In this document: positions 26,498 to 35,633 of the stretch, in pieces
Position numbering within the stretch: position 1 is the first letter of the stretch
How the letters are laid out: each line of letters starts with the position of its first letter
DNA from: Armatimonadota bacterium
Lineage (GTDB): Bacteria; Cloacimonadota; Cloacimonadia; Cloacimonadales; TCS61
Assembly (NCBI GenBank): GCA_013203665.1
Contig: JABMPU010000005.1
Location: 1-49,297, forward strand
Direction: 5' to 3'
Length of the DNA: 49,297 nucleotides
Notes under the pieces: model-generated
Databases searched by the model: none
Seen by the model: the letters and a program-made list of their open reading frames with translations, nothing else
Told to the model about the DNA's origin: nothing
Program-made: the position numbers and the translations under genes

Positions 26498-28255
26498 CTA
26501 TTCTTCTAAATCATTTTTTATTTTATCATAGAAATCAACTATTTTTGCGGCAAAAGGTGCAGCCACTCCGCCACCGGAACCGCCATTCTCAAAAAAGACC
26601 ACAAAAGCAATCTCCGGTTCTTCCCACTTTGCATATCCTGCAAACCAGGCATGAGTTTCTTCACCCATATGATTTTCTGCAGAACCCGTCTTGCCATATA
26701 CTGTCACGCCCTCTACTCCGGCTGCTGTTCCGGTTCCATAACTTTCATTCACAGTTTTGTAAAGCGCAGTTTGGATGAGATTTAGATTATATTCCGAAAC
26801 CGGTAATTTCTTTTTTTCAACAGAAATCACACTCGTTTTATCTTTCTCAATGGTTTTCTTTACAAGATGCGGCTTAATCCATTTGCCTTCATTTGCAATG
26901 GCTGCAAAGTATGAACATACCTGCAAGGGTGTAACTAATAATTCTCCCTGACCAATCGAAATATTTACTTTGGGTCCAACTATTCCCACAAATTTCCCAT
27001 AATTTTCAAAGTACCATTTCCTGGTTGGAAAAAACCCGCTTCTTTCTCCAGGCAAATCAATCCCGGTCTTGACAGTCAACGTGCTTTGTTTTGTATAATC
27101 CTCTATTGATTCCAATGATAACTGCATAGAAAGATCATAAAAATAGACATCGCAGGAATATTTGATGGCATCAAGTAAACTCAGTGCTCCGTGTCCTTTT
27201 TCCCACCAGCACTTAAAATATCTTTCTCCAATTTGCATTCCGCCTTCACATTCAGAAAGTATTGTGTGCTCATCGATCACCTCTTTTTCCAAACCCAAAG
27301 AAGCAATAACCAGTTTATAAACAGAAGCAGGAGGATAAGTTCCATGAATAATTCTATCTAACATCGGTTTGGCAGGATCATTGATGATCTTATCCCAATC
27401 TTTTTCTATAAGATTTTTAAAAAAAATATTCTGGTCAAAATCCGGCTTGCTTACATAAGCAAGAATACCACCAGTCTTTACATCAATTACCACCACGGCT
27501 CCATTTATCTTAGATGGAAAAATAGAACTGATGTAATCCTGAAGTTCATTATCGATACTCAAAATCAGATTTAATCCATTTTGCGGTGAGAGTTGTAAAT
27601 TGTGCTTGAAAAATTCCAGATTTTTACCGGTCGCATCCACCTGAATGATTTGAAAACCTTTTCTGCCGATTAATTGTTCTTCGTAGAATTTTTCTAATCC
27701 TGTTTTCCCAATCACGCTATTTATCGAATATCCCTTATCTTTAAAATTTTCATATTCCTGTTCATTGATTTTACTGACATAGCCTGTAAAATGATTTTTG
27801 TATTTATAATCACGAATACTTTCGTTTTGAAATGAAAGTGACGGAAAATAGTTTAATTGCTCCGAAATTTCGATAAACTTTTTATACTCAATATTTTGCA
27901 GAAGAAGAATATCCTGATATAACCTAAAACGATTTTTGTAAATTGTCTCTTTTACTTCTGAAAATCCGATATCAAAATTATTGCTGATGAACTTGGCAAC
28001 TTTGTCCTTATCTATTACCTTTCCTAATGAAATATAAAGATTAAAAGACGGTTTATTGGTTACTATTGTGCGATAATTGCAATCATAAATCTCACCTCGA
28101 ACCGGTAAAATCGTCTTGATGCGAACGTAATTATTCTCGGAGATAAGTTTATATTCCGAGCTGTTAATTATTTGTAAATTGAATAAAGAAATTGTTAATA
28201 ACAAGAAAAACAAAATAATAAAATAATTCAGGAAATGCAGTTTTTTTTTATACAT
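26498..28255 (-). CDS. mrdA: Penicillin-binding protein 2
   Basis: The 585-residue class B PBP has an N-terminal membrane helix, a dimerisation/pedestal region, and a transpeptidase domain with the catalytic tetrad SVYK (in PPASVYKLVIA), the second motif SCD (YSCDVYF), and KTGSAEN. It cross-links peptidoglycan in the elongasome with RodA. Its start overlaps mreD by eight bases. Confidence 0.95.
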   Translation of the reverse strand: MYKKKLHFLNYFIILFFLLLTISLFNLQIINSSEYKLISENNYVRIKTILPVRGEIYDCNYRTIVTNKPSFNLYISLGKVIDKDKVAKFISNNFDIGFSEVKETIYKNRFRLYQDILLLQNIEYKKFIEISEQLNYFPSLSFQNESIRDYKYKNHFTGYVSKINEQEYENFKDKGYSINSVIGKTGLEKFYEEQLIGRKGFQIIQVDATGKNLEFFKHNLQLSPQNGLNLILSIDNELQDYISSIFPSKINGAVVVIDVKTGGILAYVSKPDFDQNIFFKNLIEKDWDKIINDPAKPMLDRIIHGTYPPASVYKLVIASLGLEKEVIDEHTILSECEGGMQIGERYFKCWWEKGHGALSLLDAIKYSCDVYFYDLSMQLSLESIEDYTKQSTLTVKTGIDLPGERSGFFPTRKWYFENYGKFVGIVGPKVNISIGQGELLVTPLQVCSYFAAIANEGKWIKPHLVKKTIEKDKTSVISVEKKKLPVSEYNLNLIQTALYKTVNESYGTGTAAGVEGVTVYGKTGSAENHMGEETHAWFAGYAKWEEPEIAFVVFFENGGSGGGVAAPFAAKIVDFYDKIKNDLEE

Positions 28256-28733
28256 CTAAATATAATCTAATTTTATCGATAAACAGAAAAATATACAAAA
28301 CGAAAAAAGTGATAATCATATTATAAAAAATTGAGAACAAATTTGGAGAGAACAATTTTATATTAATTTCAGGAGCAAACAGATAGTTTATGCAAAAAAA
28401 CAGGTAATAGATAAAACAAATTGCAAAAATACAAATCAGTACCACTGTTAATTTTTCTTTGTTGATGCTTTTGTGATTCCGATTTACCATGAATGAAATA
28501 ATTATAAAGGTAAAAGCATTCAATCCTAAGGTTAAAGGATACATCAAGTCAAAAGCTAAACCGAAAAAAAAGGCAAAAGCAAGAGCGATTTTATATTTCA
28601 GATTCATGCTTATAAATATAATATAAGCAATGAGAAAATTGGGAATAATTCTTAAAATTTCAAATTTCGGAGCTATGAAAATTTGAAAGAATAAGGTTAA
28701 AATTCCAAACAGAATAAATTTAACTTTTCTCAT
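28248..28733 (-). CDS. mreD: Rod-shape determining protein MreD
   Basis: This 161-residue, highly hydrophobic protein has about five membrane helices. The FGLAFDLMYPLTLGLNAF segment (about residues 57-74) is characteristic of MreD. It sits in the usual place before mrdA but is separated from mreC by the F420-ligase-like gene and a repeat. Confidence 0.85.
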   Translation of the reverse strand: MRKVKFILFGILTLFFQIFIAPKFEILRIIPNFLIAYIIFISMNLKYKIALAFAFFFGLAFDLMYPLTLGLNAFTFIIISFMVNRNHKSINKEKLTVVLICIFAICFIYYLFFCINYLFAPEINIKLFSPNLFSIFYNMIITFFVLYIFLFIDKIRLYLDV

Positions 28734-28800
28734 CTTTTTTTCTCATTTGACTCTCTTACAATAATCTCTTTCATCATCTATCATAATGACTCTTTGTTAA

Positions 28801-28863
28801 TCTGTGTCTAAATTCTTATCCGTGCCAATCCGTAATATCCGCGTCATCCGTGTTCTATTTTTT
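28801..28863. repeat. ATCCGTG-type dispersed repeat, copy 1
   Basis: Runs of the phrase ATCCGTG/AATCCG end in ATCCGTGTTCTATTTTTT. A close copy lies at 37771-37815. In both cases the CTATTTTTTT end lies at or near the 3' end of a minus-strand gene; here it supplies the stop codon of the F420-ligase-like gene. Confidence 0.65.
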
Positions 28864-29532
28864 TTCGCGGATCAAACAGATTGGAGTAAGCTCATCTCCC
28901 TGACCTTGCGGATTATCTTTCATCACTTTCTCCATGAAAATTTTATCTATTCCATCGCTTCCGCCGATCATCCAGCAACCACCAATATCATTGATATCCA
29001 TTATAGCAGTTTCATGTCCGGTAGCATTTTTTATTCTCTGAGCTTCTTTCTGAGGATTCTCCGGACCTTTAATAACACAGCTTTCATAAGGTGGAATCGG
29101 AGAAGTTGTGGCAGCGTCGATCAAAGCAGCTTGTTTTCCGGCGATTCTATAAAAATCTCCTTTTCTTCCCAGAACTTTTCCCATTGCTCCAATAAAAGCT
29201 GCTAATAAAATCCGCACATTTCCCACCTCGTCGACTGCACATTGCATGCTTGTGGGTGAACGAAGTCCAATACCATAATTCACATTACTCACAAACCGCC
29301 AGAGAATTTTTGCTACAATTCCAACCTTTATTTTTTCCACAGGAATTGCTCTTCCTTGTGTGATGGCAAGCGGGCTTTCACTGATCGAGATGAAATCGCC
29401 TTTCTGGATTTTCCCTTCTGTATATTTTTTCACAATTTCCAGAATATCGTCCTTCTCTGATAGGATTTTGGTTTTGATTGGAATCCTTAAATATTCTTTA
29501 TTATCAATCATTAAGATTGAGTTCTGATTCAT
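28855..29532 (-). CDS. Coenzyme F420-0:L-glutamate ligase-like protein
   Basis: The protein of about 225 residues resembles the CofE/F420 ligase family: an N-terminal IPIKTKILSEKDDILEIV segment, then KGDFISISESPLAITQGR, and a later DINDIGG..MIGGSDG region. Bacterial members without an F420 pathway exist and their substrates are unclear; no other F420 gene is visible here. I chose ATG 29532, preceded by AAAGGA, over a start 30 bases earlier; it overlaps mreC by 29 bases. Its place inside the mre operon, between mreC and mreD, is unusual. The stop codon lies in a dispersed repeat. Confidence 0.6.
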   Translation of the reverse strand: MNQNSILMIDNKEYLRIPIKTKILSEKDDILEIVKKYTEGKIQKGDFISISESPLAITQGRAIPVEKIKVGIVAKILWRFVSNVNYGIGLRSPTSMQCAVDEVGNVRILLAAFIGAMGKVLGRKGDFYRIAGKQAALIDAATTSPIPPYESCVIKGPENPQKEAQRIKNATGHETAIMDINDIGGCWMIGGSDGIDKIFMEKVMKDNPQGQGDELTPICLIREKK

Positions 29533-30295
29533 ATTTTTTATCCTTTTCATAAAATAAGACAATTACGCGATCCAAACTGGAAGTATCTGCAAAAGGGTGA
29601 ATTGATGCATTCATGTGTGTTTTATCCTGAGATTCATAAAGGCTGTTCACTACTCCTACCGGGAAACCTTCCGGAAAAATATTGGAAATATTGGAGGTAA
29701 CTATAGTATCACCCAAAGTTATTTCAGAACCCAATTTTATGAACGACATAATTGTGTTTCCGTAAATATCTGATTCCAATAATCCAAGAAGTTTATTCCG
29801 TTTTGTAATTACGCTCAGCTTAAATGATGAATGGTTAAACGGCAGAACTACAGAATAATTTTGCGAAACACTGACAATTTTTCCTACAATTCCTCTGTTG
29901 GAAATCACAGGATAATTAATTTTTATCTTATCTTTTCTTCCCTTATCAATTATGAAATTTCTTTCCTGAAAGTTTCCGCTATGAGCGATAATATCAACCA
30001 AAATGAAGTCATAATTATCAACTTCAAATTCAATGTCTAAATTTTTAAACTGCTCTAATTTTCTTTCCAGCTTGTTGACTGATAAGGTTTTATCGGCTAA
30101 TTGACTTATTAAATATTTATTTTCATTAGTAATACCAAAAATTTCTTCAATCCTGGTTACAGAAGAAATGAATGGATAATATAGGGTTCTGCATAAAAAA
30201 TTTGCTTTTGCCAGTTTTTGCTCAACATTCCCGGAAAATAAAAGTATGGAAAGAAAAATATAAATCAAAAGAGGAACATTTTTTCTCACGATCAA
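29504..30295 (-). CDS. mreC: Rod-shape determining protein MreC
   Basis: The 263-residue protein has an N-terminal membrane helix, a coiled coil (about residues 58-85, LADKTLSVNKLERKLEQF), and the MreC beta-domain with GIVGKIVSVSQNYSVVLPF and IFPEGFPVGVVNS. It is a periplasmic elongasome scaffold. The start appears to be TTG overlapping the mreB stop (TTGA); GTG two codons later is an alternative. Confidence 0.9.
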   Translation of the reverse strand: MIVRKNVPLLIYIFLSILLFSGNVEQKLAKANFLCRTLYYPFISSVTRIEEIFGITNENKYLISQLADKTLSVNKLERKLEQFKNLDIEFEVDNYDFILVDIIAHSGNFQERNFIIDKGRKDKIKINYPVISNRGIVGKIVSVSQNYSVVLPFNHSSFKLSVITKRNKLLGLLESDIYGNTIMSFIKLGSEITLGDTIVTSNISNIFPEGFPVGVVNSLYESQDKTHMNASIHPFADTSSLDRVIVLFYEKDKKYESELNLND

Positions 30296-31329
30296 CTTTC
30301 AATTTTCTTAATTAAAACTTCTTTGTATTCTTCCAGATTATCAAGAATCATGCCGCTTCCTTTCACAACGCAAGTTAAAGACTCCGGCATCAGATGAACA
30401 GGTAAATCCACAGCTTCCTGGATTTTTTTATCAAGCCCTTTCAGCTTAGCACCGCCACCTGTTAAAATTATTCCTCTTTCAGCAATATCTGCGGCGAGTT
30501 CAGGAGCAGTTTTCTCAAACAGCCTTTTCACCGCATCAATCATAGACACAACAGTTTCGGAAAGAGCTTCCCTGATCTCCTCGGAGCCTACTTCCACAGT
30601 AATGGGAAATCCGGTAATTATATCCCTTCCTCTCACTTCCATAGTTACTTCTTTTTCCAAAGGAAAGGCTGAGCCAATTTCTTTTTTCACCTTTTCTGCT
30701 GTTTGAACTCCCACGAAAATATTATTTTTCTTCCTGAGAAAACTTATAATATTCTGGTCCATCTTATCCCCGCCAATACGTACGGAACTGTGAACCACAA
30801 TATGCGATAAAGAAATAATGGCAATTTCAGTGGTTCCACCTCCGATATCCATCACCAGGTTTCCCTGCGGTTTATGAATAGGAAGATCGGAACCAATTGC
30901 TGCAGCTACCGGTTCGGAAACCAGAAAAACTTCCCGGGCTCCCGCATGTAAGGCACTATCACGCACAGCTCGTTTTTCTACTTCTGTGATTCCTGAAGGA
31001 ACGCAAACTATTACTCTCGGTTTGATGAGAAAGCGCTTTTTCTGAGCACGTAAAATCAGGTTTCTCAACATCAGTTCAGTTACCTGGAAATCTGCAATAA
31101 CGCCATCTTTCATAGGTTTTATCACTCTCACTTCATCGGGATTCTTTCCCAGCATTTCCTTGGCTCCTTTTCCGATTGAAATGATTTTCCTGTTAATGCT
31201 GGAAATCGCAACTACAGAAGGTTCATCTATTACAATGCCAATTCCTTTTCTATAAACAAGTGTATTGGCGGTTCCCAAATCTATGGCAATATCATTGGAA
31301 AATAAACTCGAGATATTTTTCCAAAACAT
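30292..31329 (-). CDS. mreB: Rod-shape determining actin-like protein MreB
   Basis: The 345-residue actin homologue has the phosphate-1 motif AIDLGTANTLVY, the phosphate-2 motif VMDIGGGTTEIA, the adenosine motif IILTGGGAKLKG and EPVAAAIGSD. It forms membrane filaments that guide the cell-wall machinery. A strong GGAGG lies before the ATG. It heads the operon. Confidence 0.97.
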   Translation of the reverse strand: MFWKNISSLFSNDIAIDLGTANTLVYRKGIGIVIDEPSVVAISSINRKIISIGKGAKEMLGKNPDEVRVIKPMKDGVIADFQVTELMLRNLILRAQKKRFLIKPRVIVCVPSGITEVEKRAVRDSALHAGAREVFLVSEPVAAAIGSDLPIHKPQGNLVMDIGGGTTEIAIISLSHIVVHSSVRIGGDKMDQNIISFLRKKNNIFVGVQTAEKVKKEIGSAFPLEKEVTMEVRGRDIITGFPITVEVGSEEIREALSETVVSMIDAVKRLFEKTAPELAADIAERGIILTGGGAKLKGLDKKIQEAVDLPVHLMPESLTCVVKGSGMILDNLEEYKEVLIKKIES

Positions 31330-31388
31330 ATATCCTCCAGTAAGTTTGTGACATTGAGTTGATGGACTAATTTAAAAAAGCTTTCATC

Positions 31389-31394
31389 TGTCAA
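31389..31394 (-). promoter_or_regulatory. -35-like TTGACA upstream of mreB
   Basis: TTGACA on the minus strand lies about 60 bases before the mreB start. A clear -10 box at standard spacing is not seen (ATTAGT at 17 is weak), so this is only a candidate. Confidence 0.3.
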
Positions 31395-31775
31395 GGGTTA
31401 ATTTCTCCTTTTTTCCCTGTACTTTGAATTGTTTGATTCTCGTTCTTGAAACAGGATTTCGGATAAATCTGCATTAACAATCAGGGAATTGGAAATGTAG
31501 CTACTTTTTCTTGTTCATGAGTTTTATCCTTCCGAATCTTGATAGGAAGAATTCTTCCAAACAGAATTCCAAAAAAAAATTCACAGTTCAAAAAAAAGAC
31601 TTGATTCTTTTTAAAAATGATATATCAATCTATATGTAACTATTTTTTATTAATAACTTTTACAAATAAAAAATAAGGAGTTAAGCATGAAAAAAAATTG
31701 ATTTATTGAAATAATTAAATTATTCTTTCAATTAATAAGATTACTCCACGATATTGGAATAGTTTAATTTAATGA

Positions 31776-31800
31776 TCTGGGTTGGTTTTACTGACCCAGA
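31776..31800 (-). terminator. Possible terminator hairpin after UGPase
   Basis: The 7-bp stem TCTGGGT/ACCCAGA with an 11-nt loop starts five bases after the UGPase stop codon. The downstream sequence is AT-rich (TCATTAAATT) but lacks a real T-run, so termination would be weak. Confidence 0.35.
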
Positions 31801-31804
31801 ATTC

Positions 31805-33145
31805 TTACTCCAGTTTCCCATTTTTCGTTATTTTAACATCTCCGATAATTTCCATATTCTTTTCAAAAAACACATCGGCAGATATTTCCAGTTTCCTACA
31901 ATTTTTTAGAGATGGAATTCCATCTTTACAATGCTCTTCCAGTTGCTCGATAGTTTTATAATATCTTTCGTCTAGGCTAACTTTAGGTGGTTCTTTCAGG
32001 TTTTCATCCAGCACAAGCTTGTAATCCTGCTGCAATTTGTATGCATCGGACCAAATAACCAGAAGGTCATTCGTTTTCTTTACAGGAGCAAATCTATCGC
32101 GATTTACAACAACAGCTTTTGAATCTTCGAACACGCTGATCGCTGCGCCCATCGCAGTTTCGATCTGGTAAACTTCTTCGCCTTCCACCTCTTTTGGATT
32201 AATTATAAGCGAAAGCGGAAACAAATAATCATTTTTTATTAATTCATCCTTCAAGGTTTTCAGGTTTATCCAAAGATTGTTCGTATTAAAATACTGATAT
32301 TTTCCGATGTCCTGAAATTCGCTGATTTCTTGTTCCGGGCATTGGGCTGTCTCCCGCAAAAGCAGTCGTCCATCTCTGGTTTGAGCTAAATGTCCTCCCT
32401 TTCTATCGCCAGATGAACGTTTACAAACTTCCATCATAAAAGAAATATTATTCTCTTGAAAATAATCCAGGATTTTTTCATCGACAGTTGCTCCCAAATT
32501 GTCAGAATTGGAGAGGAAAGCATACTCAAAACCTGAATCCAAAAGTTGATCAAGAACACCGGAAATCATCAGAACCAGATAAATTTCACCGTGACCTGGC
32601 GGATTCCAGTTCAAGTTGTCACTCTGATTTTGCAAAGGAGACAAATCGCTTTGCTTTATCTTAGGAAATTTATTTTGCAGAAAATCAATAGGAATTTCGG
32701 GCAATTTCAGTTCAGGATATTTTTCCAAATAGGAAAGTGTATCATCGCGAGTATTGAAGCTATTCATAAATAGAAGCGGAATGTTTTTCTTGGATTTCTC
32801 ACGTAAACAAAGAATCTGGCGAGTGATAATATCCAAAAAATTAAAATCCTCTTTTACTCTCAGTAAAGATTTGACCTTTATCAAGCCCATGCTTGTTCCC
32901 AAACCTCCGTTAAGTTTGATAACAACAAGCTTTTCCAGGTGAGAAGATATTGGTTTTTCCAGTTGATTGTAATCGATTAAATTCTTCTTTTCAGGAGGAG
33001 AGATTTCTTTTTTGGAAAGTTTTCCGGTTGAGCCGGATAAAACCTGTTTATAATACTTTGAGAAAGAATCTATCACCAATTTATTCAAATCGGCATTCCT
33101 CATTAACCGGATAAATTCTGGAAGATGATTGTTATCTTTTCGCAT
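31805..33145 (-). CDS. UTP--glucose-1-phosphate uridylyltransferase (eukaryote-type UDPGP)
   Basis: The protein of about 446 residues belongs to the eukaryotic UGP/UDPGP family, not the bacterial GalU family. The nucleotide-binding signature KLNGGLGTSMG (about residues 78-88) is intact, and YAFLSNSDNLGA, NPPGHGE and the FAPVKKTNDLLV lysine motif are present. It makes UDP-glucose from UTP and glucose-1-phosphate; relatives acting on N-acetyl sugars are less likely. ATG 33145 with AAGGAA fits better than an earlier start lying in repeat sequence. It is downstream of the ankyrin and glycosyltransferase genes on the same strand. Confidence 0.85.
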   Translation of the reverse strand: MRKDNNHLPEFIRLMRNADLNKLVIDSFSKYYKQVLSGSTGKLSKKEISPPEKKNLIDYNQLEKPISSHLEKLVVIKLNGGLGTSMGLIKVKSLLRVKEDFNFLDIITRQILCLREKSKKNIPLLFMNSFNTRDDTLSYLEKYPELKLPEIPIDFLQNKFPKIKQSDLSPLQNQSDNLNWNPPGHGEIYLVLMISGVLDQLLDSGFEYAFLSNSDNLGATVDEKILDYFQENNISFMMEVCKRSSGDRKGGHLAQTRDGRLLLRETAQCPEQEISEFQDIGKYQYFNTNNLWINLKTLKDELIKNDYLFPLSLIINPKEVEGEEVYQIETAMGAAISVFEDSKAVVVNRDRFAPVKKTNDLLVIWSDAYKLQQDYKLVLDENLKEPPKVSLDERYYKTIEQLEEHCKDGIPSLKNCRKLEISADVFFEKNMEIIGDVKITKNGKLE

Positions 33146-33164
33146 ATTTTCCTTTTTCAAAACC

Positions 33165-33291
33165 TTGCGAATGGTTGAAACTCTTCGCAACGGTCATTTT
33201 CAGACAGCTCCGAATTGTTCTGTGTGCTGCGGAATCAGAAGGATTCCGCCCATGATGAACCGACTAAGGTTTTATCCGGCAACTACCGGAT
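33165..33291. repeat. Cluster of three hairpins between ankyrin gene and UGPase
   Basis: Three inverted repeats lie in series: TTGCGAA/TTCGCAA (33165-33171 with 33184-33190), GCGGAATC/GATTCCGC (33229-33236 with 33242-33249), and ATCCGG/CCGGAT (33274-33279 with 33286-33291). The last loop (CAACTA) is close to the CAGCTACCGGAT part of the element at 42504. No gene is visible in 33146-33344. Confidence 0.7.
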
Positions 33292-33344
33292 CAAGCCAAA
33301 ACGGTCTGATAACTCCACCCGCAGACGCAATGTTACGAGCAGTA

Positions 33345-34391
33345 TCATTCATGCTTTTTCAACAATTCGAGTAACACGTTATCATCTTTATCGACAAAAT
33401 CATAACCGTCTTTTCTATCATTATTTGTTATCCTTGGGTCAGCTCCTTTTTTCAGTAGGAATTTAACTAACTTTAGGTCAGGGCTATTTCTCTGAATGTG
33501 CATCAATAGGGCTGTATTTCCATTATTATTTTGTGCGTTAATATTAATTCCATTTTTTAATAAATATTTAATCATCTTGATGCTAGGATAGCCTAAGACA
33601 TACATTAATAACGTATTTCCTCTACTGTCACGTTTTGATAAGTTAGCTCCATTTCTAACTAAAAGTTTTATAATTTCAATATTATTTATCATTATCGCAG
33701 ATTTTAAAAGTGAAATTCCTGAAAGAGTATTTTGTTTAATGTCTGCACCGTGTTGAATTAGATATTTAACTATTTCTTTATTATTTCTTCTTACTGCTTG
33801 TATCACAGGAGTAACTTCAAAATACTTTAAATAATAACCAGATGGTATTTTCAGAGCACCGAGTTCTACGATACGTTTAATTTGAATGATATCATCATTA
33901 TTAATTGCTAGAATTAATTCTTTACTAATGTTGTCTTTTTTGCATAATTCAATTAAAATATCTTCTTTTTCAAATGACTGAACTCCAAGTTGAGGGATGA
34001 GCCGTAATTTTTTTTCTTTTAATTCCAAATACAGAATTCCACTTTCTCCGATTGATGGAAAATTTCCGAATGAATTAAAGAATTCCGATAAATAAAATTC
34101 AATAGTATCATTAACAGCTATATTTGTTTGATCAGTATTTTTTGAAACAATATTTATTGAATCATTAATCGTTGGTAAGTTATTATATATTATTGAAATA
34201 CAAGCATAATAAATATCATTAGCTGAAAACTCATTATTTCTTTCAATGTTTGGATCTTTTATTATTTTTACAATTTCACCACTAATTATCAAATCAGATT
34301 TATCCACATAAAAATATAAAGGGTGCTCTACGAAAGTACCGAATAAGTTTAATGAGCAAATAAAAAATATTAATAAGAAATTTTTCTTCAT
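33345..34391 (-). CDS. Secreted ankyrin-repeat protein
   Basis: The protein of about 348 residues starts with a signal peptide (MKKNFLLIFFICSLNLFG). A beta-rich N-terminal domain of unknown family follows (about residues 25-130), then four or so ankyrin repeats (TPVIQAVRRNNKEIVKYLI, LLKSAIMINNIEIIKLLV, NTLLMYVLGYPSIKMIKYLL, NTALLMHIQRNSPDLKLVKF). ATG 34391 has GGAG nine bases before and is the only start placing the signal peptide first. The gene looks more AT-rich than its neighbours, is flanked by hairpin repeats on both sides, and splits the glycosyltransferase from UGPase, so it may be an insertion. Function unknown. Confidence 0.75.
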   Translation of the reverse strand: MKKNFLLIFFICSLNLFGTFVEHPLYFYVDKSDLIISGEIVKIIKDPNIERNNEFSANDIYYACISIIYNNLPTINDSINIVSKNTDQTNIAVNDTIEFYLSEFFNSFGNFPSIGESGILYLELKEKKLRLIPQLGVQSFEKEDILIELCKKDNISKELILAINNDDIIQIKRIVELGALKIPSGYYLKYFEVTPVIQAVRRNNKEIVKYLIQHGADIKQNTLSGISLLKSAIMINNIEIIKLLVRNGANLSKRDSRGNTLLMYVLGYPSIKMIKYLLKNGININAQNNNGNTALLMHIQRNSPDLKLVKFLLKKGADPRITNNDRKDGYDFVDKDDNVLLELLKKHE

Positions 34392-34452
34392 TAAGGTTAC
34401 TCCATTACTGCCTGTAACAAGCAACTTCCTGATTGTGATATTACAAATTGAA

Positions 34453-34472
34453 TATCCCGTTTTGTCGGGAAT
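34453..34472. repeat. Degenerate ATTCCC-N8-GGGAAT box
   Basis: On the plus strand it reads TATCCC, eight bases, GGGAAT. The arms still pair as TCCCG/CGGGA. It lies about 60 bases upstream of the ankyrin gene start. Confidence 0.45.
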
Positions 34473-34525
34473 TACTTTCTGAGTATCGAACATAACTGCG
34501 TCAGGATTTTGACTGATTATTTGAC

Positions 34526-35458
34526 TTACAAGTTTATCTTTTTCTCAATAGAAATCGTTTTGGATTTATTCTGTTTCCTATTTTGGTTCACAAGCAATTC
34601 GCCGATCAGACCGATCGAGAAAAATTGTAATCCCAGCATAATCAATAAAATTGACAAATATAAAAGCGGTCTGTTATACAACGGCTGATGAAACCAAAAT
34701 TTCATTATTGTAAGATAAAGACCAATGAGAAAACCGATTATAGAAAAAGTTGTTCCAATCCTGCCGAATAAATACAGCGGGCTGTGTGTATAGCTTGTTA
34801 CCAGTTTCACGGTTAGAAGATCCAGAAATCCTCGAATGTAGCGTTCGATTCCATATTTAGATTTCCCAAACTTTCTTGAACGATGATTTACAGGAATTTC
34901 TGTAATTTTAAATCCTTTGGAATCTGCCAAAGCCGGAATGTAGCGATGCATCTCACCATAAATATCCAACTCTTTGATCACCTCTTTCCGGTAAGCTTTG
35001 AACCCGCAATTATAATCATGTAATTTCAGCCTGAAAAATTTGGCTGTAATGGCATTGAAAAGCTTTGATGGGAACGTTTTATGAATCGGGTCTTTCCGCT
35101 TTTTCTTCCAACCAGAAACAAGATCATAACCCTGTTCAATCTTTTTTATGAAATTTATTATTTCTTTAGGATCGTCCTGCAAATCTGCATCCATTGTGAA
35201 AATGATATCTCCTTTGGCAGCTTCGAAACCTGCATCTAATGAAGCAGCTTTTCCGAAGTTCTTCCTGAATTTAATAATTTTCACATTTTTATCTTTTGCC
35301 GCCAATTCCTTCATAACTGCAAAACTTGCATCAGAACTGCCGTCATCAATGAAAATTATTTCATGCTTATAGTTTTCAATATTTCCAAGAATCTCGGAAT
35401 ATAAAGGTTGTAAGCTTTGTTCCTCATTAAATACAGGAATTATAAATGATAATTTCAT
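34526..35458 (-). CDS. DPM1-like family 2 glycosyltransferase
   Basis: The protein of about 310 residues has a GT2 catalytic domain: FIIPVFNEE, IDDGSSDAS, the metal-binding DADLQDDP, and NCGFKAYRKEVI. Two membrane helices follow (about residues 228-250 and 263-288). This is the layout of GtrB/dolichyl-phosphate-mannose-synthase-like enzymes, which move a sugar from a nucleotide sugar to a polyprenyl phosphate on the cytoplasmic face. AGAGGA lies before ATG 35458. It is downstream of the polyprenol kinase and GGR genes, which fits a lipid-phosphate acceptor. The sugar cannot be read from sequence. Confidence 0.85.
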   Translation of the reverse strand: MKLSFIIPVFNEEQSLQPLYSEILGNIENYKHEIIFIDDGSSDASFAVMKELAAKDKNVKIIKFRKNFGKAASLDAGFEAAKGDIIFTMDADLQDDPKEIINFIKKIEQGYDLVSGWKKKRKDPIHKTFPSKLFNAITAKFFRLKLHDYNCGFKAYRKEVIKELDIYGEMHRYIPALADSKGFKITEIPVNHRSRKFGKSKYGIERYIRGFLDLLTVKLVTSYTHSPLYLFGRIGTTFSIIGFLIGLYLTIMKFWFHQPLYNRPLLYLSILLIMLGLQFFSIGLIGELLVNQNRKQNKSKTISIEKKINL

Positions 35459-35633
35459 AAGCAATCCTCTTTTTTAGCCGCTAAAAACACGAAGAAACGC
35501 AAAGTTTATTTCTATTTATCTTCGTACTTCTTTGTGAACTTTGCCTGCCTTGGTGTAGTCCCGCTATTCGGGATGAAAACAGTTGGCTAATTATCTTTAT
35601 CTCATAACTTCTCATAATTTTTGTTACACTTTC

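Larger units (their letters stand above)
31330..31804. other. Intergenic region before mreB
   Basis: This 475-base gap lies between UGPase and mreB. It holds the mreB leader, an AT-rich stretch with plus-strand start signals but no gene (GGAG at 31677, then ATG AAA AAA AAT TGA at 31687-31701), and a hairpin TCTGGGT/ACCCAGA (31776-31782 with 31794-31800) five bases after the UGPase stop. The hairpin may help end transcription but has no good T-run. Confidence 0.6.

Noticed and set aside
33129-33466. Two plus-strand open frames over the hairpin cluster
   Set aside because: They are composed of palindromic repeat sequence and the opposite strand of UGPase and the ankyrin gene; codon content does not look protein-like.
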